This document shows positions 1 through 7,180 of a DNA stretch of 10,951 nt, piece by piece; positions within the stretch are counted from its first letter, which is position 1; each line of letters opens with the position of its first letter. The position numbers were made by a program, and so were the translations under genes. The DNA is from Pseudomonadota bacterium (GTDB lineage Bacteria; Pseudomonadota; Gammaproteobacteria; Xanthomonadales; Rhodanobacteraceae). The DNA lies in the NCBI GenBank assembly GCA_021783385.1, contig JAJXTX010000072.1:1-10951 (forward strand), in the 5' to 3' direction. The notes beneath the pieces are model-generated. The model ran no database searches, was not told the DNA's origin, and saw only the letters and a list, made by a program, of their open reading frames with translations.

Positions 1-245
1 CTGGTGCCCGGCACGCGGGCGCCGCCTGGCAGCGTGGCGCCCGGCACCAGCGGTCCCAGGTGCTTGACGCATTCAGGAAATTTCATCGCCAGCATCGCCG
101 TGCCGAGCGAGTCGAGCAGCATGTAGCGCGCGGTGTCGTAGGCCTCCTTCGAATCGATCCGGTAATCGACCACGTAGTCGGCAATATCCAGCATCGACTG
201 ATCGGGATCGGGACGTACTGCGGAGCGGATGTCGTGCGCACTCAT
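1..245 (-). CDS. prpD: 2-methylcitrate dehydratase PrpD, N-terminal part (cut by window edge)
   Basis: PrpD dehydrates 2-methylcitrate to 2-methyl-cis-aconitate in the methylcitrate cycle (cytosol). About 81 codons are present. The product begins MSAHDIRSAVRPDPDQ, continues with DIADYVVDYRIDSKEAYDTA, and later carries PECVKHLGPLVPGA and GARVPGT. This is the typical PrpD amino terminus of the MmgE/PrpD family as I recall it. The ATG is the complement of 243-245, preceded by a weak GAG-type ribosome site. The frame is open to the left edge, so most of the protein (about 480 residues in the family) is missing here. It is on the same strand as prpC but separated from it by the oppositely oriented terC-gst pair, so it probably uses its own promoter. 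No acnD or prpF, the alternative dehydratase route, is seen between prpC and prpD. Confidence 0.93.
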   Translation of the reverse strand, partial: MSAHDIRSAVRPDPDQSMLDIADYVVDYRIDSKEAYDTARYMLLDSLGTAMLAMKFPECVKHLGPLVPGATLPGGARVPGT

Positions 246-274
246 GGTCAAATCTCGCCACAGGGAAAACGGGC

Positions 275-280
275 ATTTTA
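275..280 (-). promoter_or_regulatory. candidate -10 element for prpD
   Basis: The minus strand reads TAAAAT here, inside GCTAAAATGCCCGTTT, about 30 bases upstream of the prpD ATG. A start site near 268 would give a leader of about 23 bases. No good -35 hexamer lies 17-18 bases upstream (AGCGAC or CAGCGA), so an activator may be needed. A very similar box precedes prpB. Inference from sequence only. Confidence 0.4.
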
Positions 281-314
281 GCCGACCGCGCTGCCTCGTC
301 GCTGCCCCGCTCGC

Positions 315-343
315 TTGACCCTGCGAGTGCTGGCCGTGACAAT
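315..343 (+). promoter_or_regulatory. sigma70-like promoter for the riboswitch-terC unit
   Basis: The -35 hexamer TTGACC (315-320, 5 of 6 to consensus) and the -10 hexamer GACAAT (338-343, 4 of 6) are separated by exactly 17 bases. The predicted start near 350 falls just before the 5' strand of the riboswitch P1 helix at 353. Agreement between two independently found elements makes this more credible than an isolated promoter match. Confidence 0.6.
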
Positions 344-352
344 TCACCCGCA

Positions 353-476
353 CATCCCAGAAGGGAGTAGTTCCTGACGCCAGATTTCCGGCATCAGTGC
401 GGTGATCGTCAACACGAGCGGCGCATCGCTCCGGTCATCGCGGCAGGGTTACGCTGCGGACGAGACTTTTGTGGTG
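353..476 (+). promoter_or_regulatory. yybP-ykoY-type manganese riboswitch aptamer
   Basis: The three conserved blocks of the yybP-ykoY class are seen in order: GGGAGTAG (363-370), CGTCAACAC (407-415) and CGAGACT (461-467). A P1 helix closes the element. Bases 353-363 pair with 466-476 with ten of eleven positions formed (two G-U pairs, one mismatch at 357/472). A second short helix joins TCC 372-374 to GGA 458-460, leaving the two conserved purine-rich strands in the internal loop between them, as in known aptamers. An inner arm pairs GAGCG 416-420 with CGCTC 426-430. Members of this class bind Mn2+ and commonly precede TerC/YjbE/Alx-type membrane proteins and MntP exporters, which matches the next gene. 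I recognised it by motif and context; no covariance search was run. Confidence 0.85.
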
Positions 477-507
477 AACGCGGGCCGCGCGCGTCCGTGT
501 TCACTGC
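471..507 (+). promoter_or_regulatory. hairpin competing with riboswitch P1 (candidate expression platform)
   Basis: Bases 471-485 can pair with 493-507 around a seven-base loop: fifteen pairs, four of them G-U, including the unbroken core GTGAAC (474-479) with GTTCAC (499-504). It uses 471-476, which form the 3' strand of extended P1, so the two structures exclude each other. No U-tract follows, so it does not look like an intrinsic terminator. Another possible pairing, 489-495 with 516-522, would mask the bases before the first ATG (523). Control at translation or by Rho is therefore more likely, but this is inference from GC-rich sequence. Confidence 0.5.
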
Positions 508-534
508 ATTGGCCCGACGCGCATGGGACACCGC

Positions 535-1203
535 ATGCCACTGATCAGCTCTGATTTTTTCTCCGGCCTGCTGGCCATCATCCTGCTGGATCTGGTGCTG
601 GCGGGCGACAATGCCATCGTGATCGCGATGGCGGCGCGCAACCTGCCGCCGCCGCTGCAGCGCAAGGCCGTATTCTGGGGCAGCTTCGGTGCGATCGCCG
701 TGCGCGTACTGCTGACATCGGTAGTCGTGTTTCTGCTCAAGCTGCCAGGGCTGATGCTGGCCGGTGGCCTGCTGCTGCTGCCGATCGCGTGGAAGCTGCT
801 GCAACAGTCCGATGACAGCAGCACGCTTCGGGTCAGCGCTCCGGACAGCCTGTGGAACGCGCTGCGCACGATCATCGTGGCCGATGCCCTGATGGGCATG
901 GACAACGTGCTGGCGATCGCCGGCGCCTCGAAGGGGCATCTCGGTCTGGTGGTGCTGGGCCTGCTGATCAGCGTGCCGCTGGTGGTATGGGGCTCGACCC
1001 TGATCCTGCGCTGGATCGGGCGCTTCCCGATCATCATCTACATCGGTGCCGGTGCGATCGCCTTCACCGCCGCACGCATGATCGCGCACGATCCGCTGGC
1101 AGCCAGCCTGTTCGGCATGCGTCCGTGGATGGCGCATCCGCTGGAGTTGCTGCTGGTGGTCGCCATCTGCGCTGGGGGCTGGTGGCGTCGGCGACGCGCT
1201 TGA
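535..1203 (+). CDS. TerC/YjbE-family integral membrane protein, probable metal-ion exporter
   Basis: A 222-residue polytopic membrane protein of the TerC superfamily, YjbE-like branch. Seven hydrophobic segments are visible at roughly residues 8-35, 46-69, 70-90, 110-130, 135-158, 163-183 and 200-217, with an Arg-rich C-terminal tail. The paired acidic motifs of the family are present: LDLVLAGDN (18-26) and DALMGMDN (117-124), which are likely to coordinate a cation. Several TerC relatives (E. coli Alx, Bacillus MeeF/MeeY) are linked to Mn2+ export, and the upstream yybP-ykoY-type leader supports a manganese role here. I chose the ATG at 535 because GGA lies six bases before it and homologues begin close to SSDFFSGLLAII. 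An in-frame ATG at 523 has no ribosome site and would add four residues. A gst gene follows by 59 bases. Family assignment is firm; substrate is inferred. Confidence 0.9.
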   Translation: MPLISSDFFSGLLAIILLDLVLAGDNAIVIAMAARNLPPPLQRKAVFWGSFGAIAVRVLLTSVVVFLLKLPGLMLAGGLLLLPIAWKLLQQSDDSSTLRVSAPDSLWNALRTIIVADALMGMDNVLAIAGASKGHLGLVVLGLLISVPLVVWGSTLILRWIGRFPIIIYIGAGAIAFTAARMIAHDPLAASLFGMRPWMAHPLELLLVVAICAGGWWRRRRA

Positions 1204-1262
1204 GTTGGGCCGGGCGCCGACCCACACTGAGCCGGTTTCCGACAACTCCACGAGGCCTATCG

Positions 1263-1874
1263 ATGAAGCTCTACTACCTGCCCGGCGCCTGCTCGCTGGC
1301 CGATCACATCGTGCTGGAATGGATCGGCCAGCCTTATGAGGCACATCAGGTCGAGCGCGCCGAGCTGCGCTCCGAGGCCCATCTGAAACGGCATCCGGTG
1401 GGCCAGGTACCCGTGCTGGTCGAGGACGATGGCTGGCAGCTCACCGAGAACGTGGCCATTCTCAATTATCTGGCCGACCGCTTTCCGGCGGCGGGACTGG
1501 GCGGCGACGGCAGTGTGCGCGGGCGCGCCGAGGTGAACCGCTGGCTGGGCTACCTCAACTCGGAGGTGCACCAGACGTTCAAGCCGCTGTTTGCTCCGCA
1601 GCGCTTCATCACGGATGAAAGGCAGCATGCCGAACTGCAGGACACCGCCCGCACCAAGCTGCGCCAGCATTTCACCCTGCTCGACCGGCAGCTGGCCGAT
1701 CGCGACTGGCTTACCGGCACGCGTTCGCTGGCCGATCCCTACCTGTACGTGGTGACGCGTTGGGCCAAGGCCAAACAGGTGAACCTGCAGGGACTGGAAC
1801 AGCTGGCGCGCTTCCATGAGCGCATGCATGCGGATGCCGGCGTGCAGGCGGCGATGCAGGCCGAGGGACTGTAG
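1263..1874 (+). CDS. gst: beta-class glutathione S-transferase
   Basis: A 203-residue cytosolic glutathione S-transferase. It resembles E. coli GstA along its whole length, with the same opening (MKLYYLPGACSLADHI) and a matching ending (MQAEGL). The N-terminal thioredoxin-like domain carries the beta-class Cys10, the cis-proline motif GQVPVL (47-52) and the glutathione gamma-glutamyl contact TEN (61-63). The helical C-terminal domain holds His103 in SEVHQTFKPLF, equivalent to the active-site His of the bacterial class, and the LADPYLYVV capping segment. GAGG lies about seven bases before the ATG. With 59 bases between it and the TerC-family gene, same strand and no clear terminator, it is probably read from the riboswitch-controlled promoter. 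The substrate cannot be deduced; beta-class enzymes handle electrophiles and peroxides. Confidence 0.93.
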   Translation: MKLYYLPGACSLADHIVLEWIGQPYEAHQVERAELRSEAHLKRHPVGQVPVLVEDDGWQLTENVAILNYLADRFPAAGLGGDGSVRGRAEVNRWLGYLNSEVHQTFKPLFAPQRFITDERQHAELQDTARTKLRQHFTLLDRQLADRDWLTGTRSLADPYLYVVTRWAKAKQVNLQGLEQLARFHERMHADAGVQAAMQAEGL

Positions 1875-1882
1875 CTCACCGT

Positions 1883-1919
1883 TGGTGCCGGCGCGCAGGG
1901 CCTCTGCGTGCCGGTACCA
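1883..1919 (+). terminator. strong hairpin between convergent gst and prpC (terminator-like)
   Basis: A sixteen-pair stem joins 1883-1898 with 1904-1919 around the five-base loop GGCCT. Two pairs are G-U on the plus-strand RNA and become A-C mismatches on the minus-strand RNA, so the structure favours the gst transcript. It begins nine bases after the gst stop and ends nine bases before the prpC stop. No U-tract follows, so it may act as a 3' stabiliser or assist Rho rather than work as a classic intrinsic terminator. Confidence 0.5.
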
Positions 1920-1928
1920 CGGCAAGAT

Positions 1929-3080
1929 TCAGCGCTTGTCGATCGGCACGTAGGCCTGGTCGTCCGGGCCGGTGTAGTTGGCGCTGGGACGGATGATCTT
2001 GCCGTCCTCGCGCTGCTCGATCACGTGTGCGCTCCAGCCGGCGGTGCGCGCGATCACGAACAGCGGCGTGAACATCGCGGTGGGCACGCCCATCATGTGA
2101 TACGCGCTGGCGGAGAACCAGTCGAGGTTGGGGAACATCTTCTTGACCTCGGCCATCACCTTCTCGATCCGCTCGGAAACCTCGAACAGGGTCGGGTTGC
2201 CGCCCTCGCTGCACAGCTTGCGCGAGATCTCCTTGATGATCTCGTTGCGCGGGTCGGACACCGTATACACCGGATGGCCGAAGCCGATGATGATCTCCTT
2301 GCGCTCGACGCGGGCGCGGATATCCGCTTCCGCCTGGCCGGCGCTGCGGTAGCGCGCGATGATTTCCATCGCCACCTCGTTGGCACCGCCGTGCTTGGGG
2401 CCGCGCAGCGCGCCGATCGCGCCGGTGAGCGCCGAATACATGTCCGAGCCGGTGCCGGCGATTACGCGGGCGGCGAATGTCGAGGCATTGAACTCGTGCT
2501 CGGCGTACAGCACCAGCGACTTGTCCAGTGCCTGCGCGTGCAGCTCGCTCGGCTTCCTTCCGTGCAGCAGATGCAGGAAGTGCGCGGCGATCGAATCGTC
2601 GTCGGTCTGCGTCTCGATGCGCTTGCCATTGTGGCTGAAGTGGTACCAGTACAGCAGCATCGAGCCGAAGCTGGCCATCAGGCGATCGGCGATCTCGCGC
2701 GCGCCGGTGACGTTGTGGTCGTCCTTCTCCGGCAGCACGGTGCCAAGCATCGAGCAGCCGGTGCGCATCACGTCCATCGGGTGGGTGGCCGCAGGCAGCA
2801 GTTCCAGCGCAGCCTTGACCGGCGCCGGCAAGCCCCGCAGACGCTTCAGGCGCGCACGGTAGTTGTTGAGCTCAGTCCAGTTCGGCAGTACGCCATGCAC
2901 CAGCAGATACGCCACCTCCTCGAAACAGCCCTTGGTTGCCAGCTCGTGGATGTCGTAGCCGCGGTAATGCAGGTCGTTGCCACTGCGGCCGACCGTGCAC
3001 AGCGCGGTGTTGCCGGCGGCGACGCCGGACAGCGCGACGGACTTCTTGGCCTTGGGCAGGGTTTGCGTGGTTTCGCTCAT
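1929..3080 (-). CDS. prpC: 2-methylcitrate synthase PrpC
   Basis: PrpC condenses propionyl-CoA with oxaloacetate to 2-methylcitrate. The 383-residue product is a small prokaryotic citrate-synthase fold protein. It has the PrpC-typical start ([20 protein letters not shown], residues 13-32), the catalytic histidines His230 in GPKHGGA and His269 in [13 protein letters not shown], and the catalytic Asp320 in NLDWFSA. I chose the ATG complementary to 3078-3080 because AGGAG lies eight bases before it and the product then starts MSETT like E. coli PrpC. An upstream ATG at 3134 has neither. It follows prpB on the same strand with a 76-base gap and is presumably co-transcribed. Housekeeping citrate synthase (GltA) is the alternative, but length and the N-terminal block favour PrpC. 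Confidence 0.96.
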   Translation of the reverse strand: MSETTQTLPKAKKSVALSGVAAGNTALCTVGRSGNDLHYRGYDIHELATKGCFEEVAYLLVHGVLPNWTELNNYRARLKRLRGLPAPVKAALELLPAATHPMDVMRTGCSMLGTVLPEKDDHNVTGAREIADRLMASFGSMLLYWYHFSHNGKRIETQTDDDSIAAHFLHLLHGRKPSELHAQALDKSLVLYAEHEFNASTFAARVIAGTGSDMYSALTGAIGALRGPKHGGANEVAMEIIARYRSAGQAEADIRARVERKEIIIGFGHPVYTVSDPRNEIIKEISRKLCSEGGNPTLFEVSERIEKVMAEVKKMFPNLDWFSASAYHMMGVPTAMFTPLFVIARTAGWSAHVIEQREDGKIIRPSANYTGPDDQAYVPIDKR

Positions 3081-3156
3081 CAAGAACACTCCTGAGACTT
3101 GCAGATGCATGGCGATACCGCTGGCACCGCACACGTGAAAAGTGGCCCTGCCGTGA

Positions 3157-4047
3157 TCACACCTGCTTGGCGGTAAACAGAGCGTCGAGTCGGCTTTCGA
3201 ATTCGTGATAGCCGATGCGCTGGTACAGCTCCTCGCGCGTCTGCATGGTGTCGATCACATTACGCTGATGGCCATCGCGACGGATCGCCTGGTAGACGTT
3301 CTCGGCGGCCTTGTTCATCGCGCGAAAGGCAGACAGCGGATACAGCACGATGCCGACCCCCGCGCTGGCCAGCTCCTGCACGCTGAACAACGGGGTCTGG
3401 CCGAACTCGGTGATATTGGCCAGCACCGGCACCTTCACCGCATCGACGAAGCGACGGTAGGTCGGCAGGTCGTATGCGGCTTCGGCGAAGATGCCGTCAG
3501 CGCCGGCCTCGACGCACTTCACGGCACGCGCAATCGCCGCGTCCACGCCATCCACCGCGATCGCGTCGGTGCGCGCGATCAGGAAGAAATCCGCGTCGGT
3601 CCTGGCATCGGCGGCCGCCTTGACGCGGTCAGCCATCTCATCGGCGGAAACGATCTCCTTGCCGGGGCGATGGCCGCAGCGCTTGGCTCCGACCTGATCC
3701 TCGATATGGCAGGCCGCGGCACCGAACTTGATCAGGCTTTTCACCGTGCGCGCGATGTTGAATGCGCTGGGGCCGAAACCGGTGTCGATGTCCACCAGCA
3801 GCGGCAACTCGCACACGTCGGTGATGCGACGCACGTCGGTGAGCACATCGTCCAGCGTATTGATGCCGAGATCCGGCAGCCCCAGCGAACCGGCTGCCAC
3901 ACCGCCACCGGAGAGATAAATGGCCCGATAGCCCGCATGCTTCGCCAGCAAGGCGTGGTTGGCGTTGATCGCGCCGATCACCTGCAACGGCTGCTCTTCG
4001 GCCAGCGCGGCGCGGAAACGCACGCCGGGGGATGCACTCTTCGTCAT
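3157..4047 (-). CDS. prpB: 2-methylisocitrate lyase PrpB
   Basis: PrpB splits 2-methylisocitrate into pyruvate and succinate, the last step of the methylcitrate cycle. The product has 296 residues, the same length as E. coli PrpB, and is a TIM-barrel enzyme of the isocitrate lyase/PEP mutase superfamily. Visible are the [16 protein letters not shown] phosphate/Mg-loop region (46-61), the Mg-binding VDIDTGFG (85-92), the catalytic loop KRCGH (122-126, Cys124 as general acid) and ARTDA (158-162). The start at 4047 has GGAG six bases upstream. A longer frame from an ATG at 4071 has no ribosome site, and that ATG overlaps a TAAAAT box that may be the -10 element. The gap to prpE is 75 bases and holds a dyad; prpC follows after 76 bases. 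Confidence 0.96.
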   Translation of the reverse strand: MTKSASPGVRFRAALAEEQPLQVIGAINANHALLAKHAGYRAIYLSGGGVAAGSLGLPDLGINTLDDVLTDVRRITDVCELPLLVDIDTGFGPSAFNIARTVKSLIKFGAAACHIEDQVGAKRCGHRPGKEIVSADEMADRVKAAADARTDADFFLIARTDAIAVDGVDAAIARAVKCVEAGADGIFAEAAYDLPTYRRFVDAVKVPVLANITEFGQTPLFSVQELASAGVGIVLYPLSAFRAMNKAAENVYQAIRRDGHQRNVIDTMQTREELYQRIGYHEFESRLDALFTAKQV

Positions 4048-4069
4048 GGGAAGCTCCGCGTAAACCCGC

Positions 4070-4075
4070 ATTTTA
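4070..4075 (-). promoter_or_regulatory. candidate -10 element for prpB-prpC
   Basis: The minus strand reads TAAAAT here, in GCTAAAATGCGGGTTT, 22 bases upstream of the prpB ATG. A start near 4063 would leave the GGAG ribosome site in a short leader. The matching -35 position (4093-4098, CAGCGG) is poor. The same box occurs before prpD. Suggestive only. Confidence 0.35.
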
Positions 4076-4102
4076 GCGCAGCGGGGTCGGGGCCGCTGCG
4101 CT
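4075..4102 (-). promoter_or_regulatory. perfect 10-bp dyad between prpE and prpB (operator or mRNA hairpin)
   Basis: The arms AGCGCAGCGG (4075-4084) and CCGCTGCGCT (4093-4102) are exact inverted complements around eight bases. In the direction of prpBC transcription it is followed by AAAA, not U, so it is not an intrinsic terminator. It spans precisely the space between the candidate -10 (4070-4075) and the -35 position (4093-4098) for prpB. That placement fits a regulator site. As RNA it could instead form a processing or stabilising hairpin between prpE and prpBC. Confidence 0.5.
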
Positions 4103-4122
4103 CGCGACCGCTGTGGGCTTCT

Positions 4123-6018
4123 TCAGGCGCCCTGCTCCGGGCCGCGTGACAGCGCGCGGCGGATGTCCTCGAGCGCCGCCGGATCATCCAGCGTGGACAG
4201 GTCGCCCGGATCGGTCTGCTGCACCAGCGCCTGCAGCGAGCGGCGCAGCAGCTTGCCTGAGCGCGTCTTCGGCAGCGCGTTCACCACATACACGCGCGCC
4301 GGTCGCGCCACCCCGCCGAGCTGGTCGACCACGCACTGCTGCATGCCGCGCGCCACGCTGGCGTTGCTTTCGGTGATGCCCTGCTTGAGCGTGGCGAAGA
4401 CCACCGGCACCTGGCCTTTCAGCTCATCGTGCACGCCCACCACGGCGGCCTCGGCCACCGCCGGATGCGACGCCACCGACTCCTCGATCTCGCGCGTGCC
4501 TAGCCGGTGGCCGGCCACGTTGATCACGTCGTCGGTGCGGCCGAGGATGTTGGTATAGCCGTCGGCATCGCGGATCGCCCAGTCCAGCGAGCTGTACAAC
4601 AGCTCGCTGAAATGGCTGAAGTAGCTGTGGACATAGCGCGCGTCATCACGCCACACCGTGCTGAGGCAGCCCGGCGGCAGCGGCGGCACGAACACCAGCA
4701 CGCCCTTCTCGCCGGTGGCGGCTTCCGCGCCGGTGACCTCGTTGATCACCTTCATCCGGTAGCCCGGCGCCGGCAGGCCGGGCGAGCCCCACTTCACCGG
4801 CTTGAGCTCCAGCCCCGGCATCAGGGTGATCGCCGGCCAGCCGGTTTCGGTCTGCCAGTAGTTGTCGATCACCGGCACGCCGAGGCCGTCGGTGATCCAG
4901 TGCGCGGTGGGCTCGTCCAGCGGCTCGCCGGCGAGGAACAGCCACTTCAGCTGCGACAGGTCGTACTTCTTCAGCCACGAAGCGTCCTGCTTCTTCAGCA
5001 CGCGGATGGCGGTGGGCGAGGAGAACATCGTGCGCACGCGATATTTCTCGCACAGCTGCCACCAGATGCCCGGATCGGGGTGCGTGGGCAGGCCCTCATA
5101 CAACAGCGCGGTCGCGCCGCCGATCAGCGGACCGTAGACATTGTAGGAATGACCGACCGCCCAGCCCACATCGGAAGTGGAGAACATCACCTGCCCTGGC
5201 GCGATGTCGAAGATGGCGCGGATCGACAGCGCCATCGCCACCGCGTAGCCGCCGACATCGCGCTGGATGCCCTTGGGCTTGCCGGTGGTGCCGGAGGTAT
5301 ACAGAAGATAGCTGGGCTCGTTCGACTCCAGCCAGGTCACCGGCACTTCGGCATCCATGTGCTGCGCCCGCAGCCGGGCGTAGTCGAGGTCGCGGCCGGG
5401 GACCCGCGTCAGCTGCGGATCGAGCTGGCGATCGACGATCAGCACGTGCGGCGGCGGACAGCTGGATTCGGCCAGCGCCGCATCCACCAGCGGCTTGTAC
5501 GCGATCACCTTGCCGCCGCGCATGCCGGCATCGGCGCAGATCAGCAGCTTCGGCTCGGCATCGTCGATGCGCAGCGCCAGATTGTGCGCAGCGAAGCCGC
5601 CGAACACCACCGAATGGATCGCGCCGATGCGCGCGCAGGCCAGCATCGCGTATACCGCCTCGGCCATGTTCGGCATGTAGATCACCACGCGGTCGCCCTG
5701 GCCCACCCCGAGCGACTGCAGCACCGCGGCAAAGCGGTTCACCTCGCGGTACAGCTCGTGGTAGCTCACTTCCTGCGTGGTGTTCGTCTCGCTGGAGATC
5801 GCCACCAGCGCCAGCTGCTCGCCGCGCTCGGCCAGATGCCGGTCGACCGCGTTGTAGCAGAGGTTGGTGGTGCCGCCGACGAACCAGCGGCGGAACGGTG
5901 GGTTGGACTGGTCGAGGATCTGCTGCGGCGGCGTGTCCCAGTGGATCAGCCGCGCCTGCTCGCCCCAGAACCGCTCCGGCTGCTCGATCGACTGCCGGTA
6001 GAACTCGTCGTAGCGCAT
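4123..6018 (-). CDS. prpE: propionyl-CoA synthetase PrpE
   Basis: PrpE activates propionate with ATP and CoA to propionyl-CoA, the entry step of the pathway. The 631-residue ANL-superfamily adenylating enzyme matches E. coli PrpE (628 residues) throughout. It shows the N-terminal ACAS block (MRYDEFYRQS; SNPPFRRWFVGGTTNLCYNA), the P-loop-like YTSGTTGKPKG (240-250), the DNYWQTETGW adenylate motif (385-394), the hinge region GRTDDVINVAGHRLGTREIE (493-512) and the C-terminal catalytic lysine Lys589 in PKTRSGKLLRR. Acetyl-CoA synthetase is the alternative, but the opening and the GDLSTLDDPAALEDIRRA tail are PrpE-like. Its ribosome site is weak (GGGG before the ATG). A terminator lies upstream after mdh, so prpE probably begins its own transcript; prpB follows after 75 bases. 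Confidence 0.95.
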   Translation of the reverse strand: MRYDEFYRQSIEQPERFWGEQARLIHWDTPPQQILDQSNPPFRRWFVGGTTNLCYNAVDRHLAERGEQLALVAISSETNTTQEVSYHELYREVNRFAAVLQSLGVGQGDRVVIYMPNMAEAVYAMLACARIGAIHSVVFGGFAAHNLALRIDDAEPKLLICADAGMRGGKVIAYKPLVDAALAESSCPPPHVLIVDRQLDPQLTRVPGRDLDYARLRAQHMDAEVPVTWLESNEPSYLLYTSGTTGKPKGIQRDVGGYAVAMALSIRAIFDIAPGQVMFSTSDVGWAVGHSYNVYGPLIGGATALLYEGLPTHPDPGIWWQLCEKYRVRTMFSSPTAIRVLKKQDASWLKKYDLSQLKWLFLAGEPLDEPTAHWITDGLGVPVIDNYWQTETGWPAITLMPGLELKPVKWGSPGLPAPGYRMKVINEVTGAEAATGEKGVLVFVPPLPPGCLSTVWRDDARYVHSYFSHFSELLYSSLDWAIRDADGYTNILGRTDDVINVAGHRLGTREIEESVASHPAVAEAAVVGVHDELKGQVPVVFATLKQGITESNASVARGMQQCVVDQLGGVARPARVYVVNALPKTRSGKLLRRSLQALVQQTDPGDLSTLDDPAALEDIRRALSRGPEQGA

Positions 6019-6105
6019 GGCCCCGCCCCGTCGCTGTGGAAGCGCCCAGCCTAGTCCAGTCGCGCGGCCCTATGCACTCGACTTTCGGCGCATGCCGCAA
6101 TGACA

Positions 6106-6129
6106 ACGGGCCGGCAAGAGCCGGCCCGT
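6106..6129 (-). terminator. intrinsic-type terminator after mdh
   Basis: The arms 6106-6115 and 6120-6129 pair over ten bases, almost all G-C, around a four-base loop. In the mdh direction the stem is followed by TTGTCATT, a weak, interrupted U-tract. It begins 25 bases after the mdh stop, so it plausibly separates the mdh and prpE transcripts. No convincing prpE promoter could be picked in 6019-6105; a loose TTGCGG/TGCATA pair with an 18-base gap is all I see. Confidence 0.65.
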
Positions 6130-6154
6130 CGGGAAGTGCGATCCCGCGTCGACG

Positions 6155-7138
6155 CTACTTGCCGAAAAGGTGCTCGACGCCGGCGCGCTCCTCACGCAGC
6201 TCCTTCTCGGTGGCGTCCATGCGGGCGCGCGAGAAATCGTTGATCGCCAGGCCCTGCACGATCGTGTACTTGCCACCCTGCACGGTCACCGGGTAGCCGT
6301 AGATCACGCCCGGCGCGATGCCGTAGGAACCGTCGGACGGAATGCCCATCGAGACCCAGTCGCCCTCGGCGGTGCCCAGCGCCCAGGTGCGCATGTGGTC
6401 GATCGCGGCAGAGGCTGCCGAGGCCGCCGACGAGGCGCCGCGCGCCTTGATGATCGCCGCGCCGCGCTGCTGCACGGTGGGGATGAAATCGCTCTCGTAC
6501 CAGGCCTGGTCGACCAGCGACATCGCCGCCTTGCCGCTGACGGTGGCATGGTGCAGGTCCGGGTACTGGGTCGAGCTGTGGTTGCCCCAGATCGTCATGC
6601 GGCGGATGTCGGTGGTGTGCGTGGCGGTCTTCTCGGCCAGCTGGCTCAGCGCGCGGTTGTGGTCCAGCCGCACCATCGCGGTGAAGCACTTCGGGTCGAG
6701 GTCCGGCGCATTCTGCTGGGCGATCAGCGCATTCGTGTTGGCCGGGTTGCCGACCACCAGCACGCGCACGTTGCGGCTGGCGTGCGCGTTCAGCGCCCTG
6801 CCCTGCGGGCCGAAGATGGCGCCGTTGGCTTCCAGCAGATCCTTGCGTTCCATGCCGGGGCCGCGCGGACGGGCGCCCACCAGCAGCGCGTAGTCGACAT
6901 CCTTGAACGCCACGTTCACGTCATCGGTGGCGACCACGCCGGCCAGGGTCGGGAACGCGCAGTCGTTCAGCTCCATCACCACGCCCTGCAGCGCCGGCAG
7001 CGCCGGGGTGATTTCCAGCAGATGCAGGATCACCGGCTGGTCCGGACCCAGCATGTCGCCAGCGGCAATGCGGAACAGCAGCGCGTAGCCGATCTGGCCG
7101 GCGGCGCCGGTAACGGCAACTCGAACGGGGGCTTTCAT
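6155..7138 (-). CDS. mdh: malate dehydrogenase (type 2, NAD-dependent)
   Basis: Interconverts malate and oxaloacetate with NAD in the TCA cycle (cytosol). The 327-residue product fits the 'type 2' lactate/malate dehydrogenase subgroup found in xanthomonads, Burkholderia and actinobacteria. The Rossmann glycine motif is [16 protein letters not shown] (10-25). The mobile substrate loop [20 protein letters not shown] (88-107) carries the substrate-binding arginines. NPANTNALI (131-139) contacts NAD. The catalytic pair is Asp159 in RLDHNRALS and His187 in [17 protein letters not shown] lies eight bases before the ATG. Upstream, after a 108-base gap filled by a REP-like hairpin, is the aminotransferase gene on the same strand. 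Being next to prp genes is metabolically sensible because PrpC consumes oxaloacetate. Assignment is firm. Confidence 0.97.
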   Translation of the reverse strand: MKAPVRVAVTGAAGQIGYALLFRIAAGDMLGPDQPVILHLLEITPALPALQGVVMELNDCAFPTLAGVVATDDVNVAFKDVDYALLVGARPRGPGMERKDLLEANGAIFGPQGRALNAHASRNVRVLVVGNPANTNALIAQQNAPDLDPKCFTAMVRLDHNRALSQLAEKTATHTTDIRRMTIWGNHSSTQYPDLHHATVSGKAAMSLVDQAWYESDFIPTVQQRGAAIIKARGASSAASAASAAIDHMRTWALGTAEGDWVSMGIPSDGSYGIAPGVIYGYPVTVQGGKYTIVQGLAINDFSRARMDATEKELREERAGVEHLFGK

Positions 7139-7180
7139 GGGGTTGGCTCCTTGGATGAGATGTGCAATGTGTCGCGTTCA

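Noticed and set aside
1..50. Near-palindrome CTGGTGCC...GGCACCAG at the left edge
   Set aside because: It lies in prpD coding sequence and is explained by the repeated peptide LVPGA/VPGT with similar codons.
852..1262. N-terminal extension of the GST frame back into the TerC-family gene
   Set aside because: The GST has its own ATG and GAGG site at 1263; the extension is an out-of-frame reading of the TerC-family gene and not a fusion.
409..1344. A 311-codon minus-strand open frame over the riboswitch and TerC-family gene
   Set aside because: Its real counterpart on the plus strand has clear membrane segments and family motifs; this frame is rich in Arg, Gln, Asp and His without motifs.
1908..3095. 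A 395-codon plus-strand open frame antisense to prpC
   Set aside because: Shadow of prpC; composition typical of the opposite strand of a GC-rich gene.
3081..3156. Gap between prpB and prpC searched for a promoter or attenuator
   Set aside because: Only a CACGTG palindrome and the prpC ribosome site are seen; no paired -35/-10 or stable stem with U-tract.
4507..6054. A 515-codon plus-strand open frame antisense to prpE
   Set aside because: Shadow frame: low-complexity His/Arg/Ala/Gln composition, no ribosome site, no family resemblance.
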